The notes beneath the pieces were generated by a model. It was not told the DNA's origin and ran no database searches. It saw nothing but the letters and a program-made list of their open reading frames with translations. 40,766 nucleotides of DNA. Origin: Candidatus Kapaibacterium sp. GTDB lineage: Bacteria; Bacteroidota; Ignavibacteria; Kapaibacteriales; WFXC01. Location: the NCBI GenBank assembly GCA_015490805.1, contig WFXC01000032.1:1-40766 (forward strand), written 5' to 3'. Below are positions 35,733 through 40,766 of this stretch, one piece after another. Every line of letters starts with the position of its first letter. Position 1 is the stretch's first letter. The position numbers were made by a program, and so were the translations under genes.

Positions 35733-36057
35733 ACCGGGAGCGCACACTTCAGTGTGCATTCTCCTGCTGACTGAAGTCGGCGCTCTTACCGGGAGCGCAC
35801 GCTTTCAGCGTGCATTTTTGTCGACGAAAGTCGGCGCTCCCGGTCATTGCCGACGAATGTCAGCGTTCCCAGTTCGCTGGGAGCGCACGCTTCAGTGTGC
35901 ATATTTTGCCGGCTAAAGCCGGCGCTCCCAGTTTTGCCGGTGAAAGTCGCGCTTCCAAGTCACTGGGAGCGCACACTTCAGTGTGCACTCTCATGCTGAC
36001 GAAAGCCGGCGCTCCCGGTTCGTTCATCGTGGATGCCAGCGAAAGCCAGCACCCCCG
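35733..36057. repeat. palindromic repeat cluster 2, four full units and solo halves
   Basis: In the 436-bp gap between the GroES-like gene and maf, four full units stand in tandem, all in one orientation: A 35733-35788, B 35788-35844, C 35876-35932 and D 35961-36019. Each reads (A/T)C(C/T)GGGAGCGC, a left hairpin such as ACACTTCAGTGTGC, a short variable linker, a right hairpin such as GCCGGCTAAAGCCGGC, then GCGCTCCC(A/G)GT. Between and after them lie solo right halves at about 35845-35873, 35933-35960 and 36032-36057. Left stems vary as ACAC/GTGT and ACGC/GCGT; right stems vary as GCCGGC, GCTGAC and GTCGAC. No gene was seen. Confidence 0.92.
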
Positions 36058-36121
36058 AAACTATCATTTTTGCAGCCGCATTCGTCAACAGAGAAACGGT
36101 TGAACAGGCAAAGCACAAATA

Positions 36122-36763
36122 ATGCTCGAACTGCCATTTCCGTTGATCTTAGCTTCTCAATCGCCGCGGCGAGCAGCCCTGCTACGCCAGATCGGGCTTT
36201 CCTTCACCGTTCGCCCCGCGCATTTAGAAGAAGAGCAACTGCCATTGCCACAGGACCAATACGATGTGTATGTTCTGGAGCTTTCGCACCGGAAAGCTGA
36301 AGCGGTGGCTGCACAGATTGATGATCCTGCTCTCATTTTAGCTGCTGATACCATCGTCGTGCTCAATGGGCGCATTCTGAACAAACCCGTCGACGAACAG
36401 CACGCCTATCGGATGCTCCGGCAACTCAGTGGGCGAACGCATACGGTGTACACCGGCTACACCCTGCTGCCGGTCCAGCTCCCCTTACCCGTAATTCGCA
36501 ACTTTCGGGCAACTGAAGTCACCTTCCGCTCACTGGACGATGAAGAGATCCGGGCATACATTCGCACAGGTTCGCCGATGGACAAAGCAGGTGCGTATGG
36601 CATTCAGGATGACTTTGGCGCTGTCTTTGTCGACTCGATCCACGGCTGTTATTATACCGTCGTTGGATTACCGCTTTCCGCCGTGTATCAGGATCTGAAA
36701 CGACTTATTCACCAGTTCCACGCTGCTTCCTATGCGTCGGCGTCGCAATCATACCGGAATTGA
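36122..36763 (+). CDS. maf: Maf-like nucleotide pyrophosphatase (dTTP/UTP type)
   Basis: A 213-residue enzyme that hydrolyses non-canonical or specific nucleoside triphosphates to monophosphates. The N-terminal signature PLILASQSPRRAALLRQIGL is followed by ILAADTIVVLNGRILNKPVD, RMLRQLSGRTHTVYTGY and the YhdE-type SPMDKAGAYGIQDDFG, which favours the dTTP/UTP subfamily over m7GTP. Then comes IHGCYYTVVGLPLSAVY. The ATG at 36122 follows repeat cluster 2 and has only a weak ribosome site. The last 32 bp overlap the ABC permease start, so coupling is likely. Confidence 0.94.
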   Translation: MLELPFPLILASQSPRRAALLRQIGLSFTVRPAHLEEEQLPLPQDQYDVYVLELSHRKAEAVAAQIDDPALILAADTIVVLNGRILNKPVDEQHAYRMLRQLSGRTHTVYTGYTLLPVQLPLPVIRNFRATEVTFRSLDDEEIRAYIRTGSPMDKAGAYGIQDDFGAVFVDSIHGCYYTVVGLPLSAVYQDLKRLIHQFHAASYASASQSYRN

Positions 36764-37631
36764 TCGACCAACAACGGCACTGGTGCTCCTGCTGCCGTGG
36801 CTGTTGAGCTTTGCCATCTTCTGGCTCTACCCCTTACTCTACGCCCTGTATCTGAGCTTTACCCACTATGCGACCCTGACCGGTGAAACTCGCTGGGTGG
36901 GCTTACAGAACTATCAGGCACTGCTGGATGATCCTCTGTTCTGGAAAGCGATGCGCAACACCGTCTTCTTTACTGTCGGCACCGTGCCAGTCACCACAGT
37001 ATTTGCAGTGATCGTCGCGCTGGGCTTGAACCGGCTGCATCGACTTCGCCGCTGGGTACAATCGGCATACTTTGTGCCCTCGATTACCTCGCTGGTAGTG
37101 CTGGCTCTGATCTTCAGCAACCTCTATGCGTACGATGGTTTACTGAATCGCCTGCTGGCGGCACTCCATCTGCCCTATCCCGAAGAAGGATGGCTCCAGC
37201 ATCTTTCTCTGGCATTACCATCGATTATGGCGATGGATGTATGGGCTGCTATTGGGTACTACGCCCTGATCGTACTGGCGGCACTTCAGACCATCCCCAC
37301 AACGCTATACGAAGCGGCAACGCTGTCAGGCGCCACTGCCTGGCAGCAATTCCGCTACATCACCTTCCCGGCGCTGCGCCCCATTCTGACCTTTATCGTC
37401 ATTTTGAACACCATCAAATCGCTCCAGGTGTTCGTGGAAATTTACGTAATGACCCGTGGCGGTCCTCTGGGCGCCACCACCACCGGCGTGTACCTGGTTT
37501 ACCAGTACGCCTTTGAGCATTCTGATACAATGGGCATCGCTGCCGCCATCGCCTATATCCTCTTTGCAGTGATTGCTCTGTTTGCCCTGGTGCAATGGAA
37601 ATGGTTCGATCGTACGGAGAAAGCTGGATGA
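36732..37631 (+). CDS. sugar-type ABC transporter permease (MalF/UgpA family)
   Basis: A 299-residue inner-membrane permease with six predicted helices, starting with LVLLLPWLLSFAIFWLYPLL. The cytoplasmic EAA loop that contacts the ATPase is clear at about 194-217 (EAATLSGATAWQQFRYITFP). FVEIYVMTRGGPLGATTTGV is also typical of CUT1 carbohydrate uptake permeases. A partner permease, a binding protein and an ATPase would be expected beside it, but none is in this window. It overlaps maf by 32 bp and the helicase by an ATGA, so it is embedded in an operon of unrelated genes. Its partners are probably elsewhere in the genome. Confidence 0.93.
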   Translation: MRRRRNHTGIDRPTTALVLLLPWLLSFAIFWLYPLLYALYLSFTHYATLTGETRWVGLQNYQALLDDPLFWKAMRNTVFFTVGTVPVTTVFAVIVALGLNRLHRLRRWVQSAYFVPSITSLVVLALIFSNLYAYDGLLNRLLAALHLPYPEEGWLQHLSLALPSIMAMDVWAAIGYYALIVLAALQTIPTTLYEAATLSGATAWQQFRYITFPALRPILTFIVILNTIKSLQVFVEIYVMTRGGPLGATTTGVYLVYQYAFEHSDTMGIAAAIAYILFAVIALFALVQWKWFDRTEKAG

Positions 37632-39598
37632 AGAAGATCGCTTTACAAAAAGACACAACGGCGACGACCTATCGCATTCACTACGAGCAGGAGCTCAATG
37701 CGGCACAATTAGAAGCGGTGCTGCACACCGACGGACCGGCGCTGATCATTGCGGGAGCTGGAACCGGGAAAACCCGCACACTGGTATACCGGGTTGCCCG
37801 ACTGGTGGAAAACCGAATCCCGCCGGAAAACATTCTGCTGCTCACGTTCACCCGCAAAGCGGCGCGAGAAATGCTGCGGCGAGCAGCCGTCCTGCTGGAC
37901 GGACGCTGCCAGCGAGTAATGGGCGGCACTTTCCACTCCTTTGCCTATCTGATCCTCCGCCGCTTTGCCGAATTCATCGGCTTTTCTCCGAACTTCTCCG
38001 TCCTGGACCAGACCGATGCTGCTGATACGATCCAGTTAGTACGCACAGAGGTGCTGGGCAAACAGAAGCAGCGATTTCCCAACAAAGAGACACTCCGCTC
38101 TCTATTCAGCGCCGTTGTCAATCTCCAGCGCCCGCTGTCAGACCTGGTCGAAGAACGATATCCGCAATTTCTCGGCGTGATGGATCGCATCGAGGAGGTT
38201 GCGCAGCGCTATCGGACCTACAAGCAGCAGCACCAACTGATGGACTATGATGATCTTCTGCTTTATCTGCTCCAGCTTCTTCAGGACTATCCCGACATTC
38301 GCCGGCAACTGGGCAACGAATTCCGATACGTGATGGTCGACGAATACCAGGACACCAACTACCTGCAACACCAGATTGTCATCGAACTGGTTGCTGAACA
38401 CCGCAACATCGTTGCAGTCGGCGACGATGCCCAGAGCATCTACGGCTTCCGCGGTGCCCGGATCGAAAATATGCAGGATCTCCCGGCAGTTTTTCCCGAA
38501 TGCCGGATCATCAAACTGGAAGAAAACTACCGCAGCACCCAGCCGATTCTGAATTTCGCCAACGTGATTCTCCAGAACTCCGTAGAATTGTTTCCCAAGC
38601 ACCTGTACACCCGCAAGCAGGGTGGCGACAAACCCGCTATTGTCAAAACAGAAACCGAGCAGCAGCAATCGCAATACATTGTGCAGCAGATCCTGGAATT
38701 TGTTGAAGAAGGCATTCCGCTCAGCGAGATAGCCGTTCTGTTCCGCGCCGCCTATCACTCAATGGATCTGGAAATCGAGTTACAGAAAGCGCGAATTCCA
38801 TTTCAAAAATTCGGGGGATTGAAATTTTCCGAAGCCGCCCATATTAAGGATGTCCTTGCCCACCTGCGGCTGATGCTGAACCCCACGGATGCCGTAAGCT
38901 GGCATCGCGTTCTGCTGCTGCTCAAAGGTGTTGGTCCACGCACTGCTCAGCGAGTGGTCGAAGCGGTTGTAAGCGGGAAATTGCAAATAGGACGTTCAAA
39001 CGACTTTTCCTCATTTGGCAAAGCCGCATCCTCCATCGAATCCCTGTTCCGGTTGCTGGGCAAGAGCGCAACGGAACTATCCACTCCGGCAGATCAACTG
39101 TTTGCCGTCCTGGAGTACTACCGCCCCATTTTGTGGGACAGATACGACGATGCGCAGCGTCGCTGGAATGATTTGGAAACGCTGCTCTCCATCGCCGATC
39201 GGTACGAACATCTGGAAGGATTTCTCACCGACATTGCGCTGGAACCGATCGAAGGATCGCTGGAAGCCGTGCAACCAGTATCGCCGGAGGAAGAGATTCT
39301 CACTCTTTCCACCGTCCACTCAGCCAAAGGGCTGGAATGGAAAGTGGTGTTTCTCATCTGGATGGTCGATGGGCGATTCCCGCCTCCGCAGGCGCAGGAG
39401 AACATCGAGCGGATGGAAGAAGAGCGCCGACTCTTCTACGTCGCCTGCACCCGTGCAAAAGAGCATCTCATTCTCACCTATCCAGAGCAGATGTACTCCC
39501 GCGAACACGGGCGAGTTCTCACCCTTCCCTCGCCATTTCTCCAGGAACTCCCTCCCGACATTGCCGAGCACTACATCGTCGTAGAATCCGAAGAGTGA
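37628..39598 (+). CDS. UvrD/PcrA-family ATP-dependent DNA helicase
   Basis: A 656-residue superfamily 1A DNA helicase (3'-5' type) for repair or replication restart. Motifs in order: Q-motif LNAAQLEAV, Walker A AGAGTGKT (42-49), TFTRKAAREML, GTFHSFAY, motif II VMVDEYQDTN, motif III VGDDAQSIYGFRGARI, motif IV LEENYRSTQPIL, motif V LSTVHSAKGLEWKVVFL and motif VI ERRLFYVACTRAKEHLIL. It is slightly shorter than UvrD/PcrA (about 720), lacking their C-terminal extension. I start at the ATG at 37628, which overlaps the permease stop as ATGA with GGAG 8 nt upstream. It has no nuclease domain, so it is not AddA. Confidence 0.95.
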   Translation: MKKIALQKDTTATTYRIHYEQELNAAQLEAVLHTDGPALIIAGAGTGKTRTLVYRVARLVENRIPPENILLLTFTRKAAREMLRRAAVLLDGRCQRVMGGTFHSFAYLILRRFAEFIGFSPNFSVLDQTDAADTIQLVRTEVLGKQKQRFPNKETLRSLFSAVVNLQRPLSDLVEERYPQFLGVMDRIEEVAQRYRTYKQQHQLMDYDDLLLYLLQLLQDYPDIRRQLGNEFRYVMVDEYQDTNYLQHQIVIELVAEHRNIVAVGDDAQSIYGFRGARIENMQDLPAVFPECRIIKLEENYRSTQPILNFANVILQNSVELFPKHLYTRKQGGDKPAIVKTETEQQQSQYIVQQILEFVEEGIPLSEIAVLFRAAYHSMDLEIELQKARIPFQKFGGLKFSEAAHIKDVLAHLRLMLNPTDAVSWHRVLLLLKGVGPRTAQRVVEAVVSGKLQIGRSNDFSSFGKAASSIESLFRLLGKSATELSTPADQLFAVLEYYRPILWDRYDDAQRRWNDLETLLSIADRYEHLEGFLTDIALEPIEGSLEAVQPVSPEEEILTLSTVHSAKGLEWKVVFLIWMVDGRFPPPQAQENIERMEEERRLFYVACTRAKEHLILTYPEQMYSREHGRVLTLPSPFLQELPPDIAEHYIVVESEE

Positions 39599-39807
39599 TC
39601 CAGCAGCGATCCTGGTGTCACCAGTGAAGTGGTAGGGGGCAGCGCTGGTGTGCCCTCAGTCGATCCATCGAATCACTCCACAAAGACGCGCGTCCGCCGA
39701 TGCGATGCAGTTCGGCAATGCGTGGTGGTAAAGGCAGACCGATGTGTCTGCCCTACATCCGATGCAGGTCGCCTCTGTCCCGGAACCATCGGCTTTCGCC
39801 GGCAACA
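39599..39807. other. intergenic stretch with short hairpins before repeat cluster 3
   Basis: No gene was seen. CTGGTG-T-CACCAG at 39612-39624 is a tight palindrome 14 bp after the helicase stop, without a T-tract. GGCAGAC (39733-39739) pairs with GTCTGCC (39746-39752) around a 6-nt loop, the type of small hairpin seen in dispersed bacterial repeats. A solo right half of the GGGAGCGC family may be left at about 39788-39803 (ATCGGCTTTCGCCGGC). Confidence 0.55.
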
Positions 39808-39981
39808 ACTGGGAGCGCCGACTTAGCCGGCAAAGAATTCCCTCTCCTTCTGGGAGAGGGTTAGGGTGAGGGGAAAATTTGCACACTGAAGTGTGCGCTC
39901 CCAAGTAACCGGGAGCACCTTACTGGGAGCGCCGGCTTTAGCCGGCAAAGAAAGTGCACCCTAAGGGGGTGCGTTCCCGGT
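39808..39981. repeat. palindromic repeat cluster 3, reverse orientation
   Basis: Two units lie in the orientation opposite to cluster 2. Unit E (39808-39906) reads ACTGGGAGCGCC, GACTTAGCC, a 44-bp insertion, GCACACTGAAGTGTGC and GCTCCCAAGT. Unit F (39921-39981) reads TACTGGGAGCGCC, GGCTTTAGCC, a short linker, GTGCACCC-TAA-GGGGGTGC and GTTCCCGGT. A fragment AACCGGGAGCACC at 39907-39919 lies between them. In F the stem replaces GCACACT/AGTGTGC with GCACCC/GGGTGC, a compensated change. Confidence 0.9.
39836..39879. repeat. nested CCCTCTCC palindromic repeat inside unit E
   Basis: CCCTCTCC (39840-39847) pairs with GGAGAGGG (39853-39860) and is followed by TTAGGGTGAGGGG. This is the common dispersed bacterial intergenic repeat whose antisense reading gives SPHPNPLPEGEG. 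It sits exactly in the linker between the two hairpins of unit E and is flanked by AATT on both sides (39836-39839 and 39876-39879), possibly a target duplication. Confidence 0.8.
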
Positions 39982-40035
39982 AAATGCCGGCTGAAGCATA
40001 TCCTCCCGACCCCTTCTCCAATCCACATTTTCAGT

Positions 40036-40067
40036 TTTGCCTGTGTCCGAAATTTTTTGTATATTTG
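40036..40067 (+). promoter_or_regulatory. promoter of the last gene, Bacteroidota-type
   Basis: TTTG (40036-40039), then exactly 20 nt, then TATATTTG (40060-40067). Both boxes and the spacing are identical to those of the rRNA promoter at 184-215, which suggests strong constitutive transcription by the primary sigma factor. The transcript would start near 40073, about 37 nt before the ATG. Confidence 0.85.
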
Positions 40068-40101
40068 CCTCACACTGTGAGTTCGTTTCACAACTTCAGG
40101 A

Positions 40102-40113
40102 ATGACAAAATGA
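40102..40113 (+). other. three-codon minimal ORF overlapping the gene start
   Basis: ATG ACA AAA TGA at 40102-40113 encodes Met-Thr-Lys. Its TGA overlaps the ATG of the following gene (40110) as ATGA. The Shine-Dalgarno AGGA (40098-40101) is too close for the first ATG but 8 nt from the second, so the second is the likely start and the minimal ORF may be incidental. Confidence 0.3.
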
Positions 40114-40766
40114 CAAAAGCGAAAACATTTTCTGCAAATCGTGTGTGTGTGTGTGTGTGTGCATTCCTGTTTCTGATGACCCTCCCGCTGGCAGCGCAAC
40201 TGGATGTGTGGCGCCTGGATTTTCAGTCTTCTGGTCCTGGAACTGGTGACACAGTTCGAGATTTTGACCTCCGGACACCTGCCGTTGTTGCCGATGTGAT
40301 TGTGGGATTGAACCTGTTCCCTGCCTCTGGTCCCTCTGAAATCCACGTGTATGAAGTTGACGGCTCTGCTTCCGTATTGCAGTTTGTGCGACTTCGGGAT
40401 GTGAATCAAACGAATCTGGAAGGGCGGAGCGTGGTGCGTAGCCTCGATGGACGGGGATACTGCATAGCTGGGGTGCAATACGTGATGCTGGATACAATGC
40501 TGATCGTAGCACGGGTGGACACCGGCGGACGGGTGCAATGGGCAAAGCGGCTGGAGTTGCAGGATGCGCAGGGGCAGCCGTATGAGATTGTGGTGCCGAC
40601 GAAGATTGATCGGTGGCGGGATCACTATGTGATTGGAGGATATGCGAGGCGAGCCGATGAGCAGGATGCCTTTGTGCTGGGGATTGATGATCGAGGGACA
40701 GTGCAATGGGTGATGATCTATCGGGATATTGTGACGCCGGATCACGACAAATCGCCGTTGTGGAAC
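40110..40766 (+). CDS. secreted protein with (GT)10 in its signal peptide, partial
   Basis: The frame is open from the ATG at 40110 to the window end (219 codons) and its 3' end is outside. The first 29 residues are a signal peptide containing RVCVCVCAFLFLMTLPLAAQ, with cleavage expected after AAQ or AA. The mature part (LDVWRLDFQSSGPGTGDTVR onward) has a repeated pattern: LIVARVDTGGRVQWAKRLEL, then HYVIGGYARRADEQDAFVLG, then IDDRGTVQWVMIYRD. This is the type found in beta-propeller-like secreted proteins of Bacteroidota. AGGA lies 8 nt before the ATG, and a strong promoter is upstream. Codons 11-17 are a (GT)10 tract, so the gene is a candidate phase-variable locus. The function is unknown; a surface or secreted protein is likely. 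Confidence 0.85.
   Translation, partial: MTKAKTFSANRVCVCVCAFLFLMTLPLAAQLDVWRLDFQSSGPGTGDTVRDFDLRTPAVVADVIVGLNLFPASGPSEIHVYEVDGSASVLQFVRLRDVNQTNLEGRSVVRSLDGRGYCIAGVQYVMLDTMLIVARVDTGGRVQWAKRLELQDAQGQPYEIVVPTKIDRWRDHYVIGGYARRADEQDAFVLGIDDRGTVQWVMIYRDIVTPDHDKSPLWN
40141..40160 (+). repeat. (GT)10 dinucleotide microsatellite in coding sequence
   Basis: Ten perfect GT units fill the last two bases of codon 11 and all of codons 12-17 (VCVCVC) in the signal peptide. Losing one unit leads to a TGA at codon 46; gaining one leads to a TGA at codon 23. Only the present count, or changes of three units, keeps the gene on. Confidence 0.95.

Noticed and set aside
35719..36103. Short plus-strand frames encoding repeated GAHTSVC and KAGAPS words
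   Set aside because: They are translations of the palindromic repeat units, not genes.
38138..38758. 206-codon minus-strand open frame
   Set aside because: Antisense to the helicase motifs; no ribosome site or family resemblance.
37628..39598. Helicase as the AddA partner of the AddB-like nuclease
   Set aside because: It has no C-terminal PD-(D/E)XK nuclease domain and is about half the length of AddA.
39861..40745. 294-codon minus-strand open frame
   Set aside because: It is antisense to the signal-peptide gene starting at 40110, which has a promoter, ribosome site and sensible protein. The minus frame reads as His/Pro/Thr-rich chance sequence, including the GT tract and repeat cluster 3.

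Overview
The window comes from a bacterium that I place, by inference, in the Bacteroidota/Chlorobiota/Ignavibacteriota (FCB) assemblage. Three promoters carry the Bacteroidota-type -33/-7 signature. The rRNA promoter and the last gene's promoter are both TTTG-N20-TATATTTG, and an internal che promoter is TTG-N19-TACTTTTG. A large secreted metalloprotease ends in a dockerin-like tail of a kind I associate with uncultured relatives such as Kapabacteria; that narrower placement rests on memory and is weak. GC content looks moderate, coding density is high, and tight overlaps (ATGA stop/start junctions) are common. No tRNA, insertion sequence, prophage or CRISPR array was seen.

Layout. 1-57 (minus): the 5' end of a 16S rRNA gene, with its promoter, leader hairpin and a pair of upstream direct repeats in 58-348. 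349-3431 (minus): a methyl-accepting chemotaxis protein and an orphan Leu/Ile/Val-type binding protein, probably a sensory pair. 3741-9747 (minus): a chemotaxis operon in transcription order cheW-cheR-cheY-cheZ-cheA-cheB, with an internal promoter before cheY. 10127-11668 (plus): malQ, convergent with a small DUF2905 membrane protein. 12063-18841 (plus): gyrA, a short TonB-receptor-like outer-membrane protein, a polyprenyl-phosphate sugar phosphotransferase and a Dpm1-like glycosyltransferase, the last three joined by ATGA overlaps. 19303-28519 (plus): PhoD-type phosphatase, YgjP-type metallopeptidase, tryptophan 2,3-dioxygenase, ComF, an AddB-like Fe-S nuclease and a DUF4139 exported protein. 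28651-33183 (minus): a 1510-residue multidomain metalloprotease. 33481-35685 (plus): aspS and a divergent GroES-like protein. 36122-39598 (plus): Maf pyrophosphatase, a lone sugar-type ABC permease and a UvrD-family helicase, all overlapping. 40110 to the window end (plus): the 5' part of a secreted protein.

Most interesting signals. (1) The last gene has a (GT)10 microsatellite occupying codons 11-17, inside its signal peptide. Gain or loss of one unit runs quickly into a stop, so this looks like a phase-variable (contingency) secreted protein. (2) Three intergenic clusters (about 18.9-19.1, 35.7-36.1 and 39.8-40.0 kb) contain a modular palindromic element. It has GGGAGCGC/GCGCTCCC ends enclosing two hairpins whose stems vary with compensating changes. 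One copy has a second, unrelated palindromic repeat nested precisely in its linker. (3) Two unrelated loci, at the 3' ends of cheB and of the DUF2905 gene, each have a roughly 32-35 bp direct repeat with exactly the same 66-bp period.

Starts were chosen from ribosome-binding sites and family alignment; several differ from the longest open frame and are noted individually.
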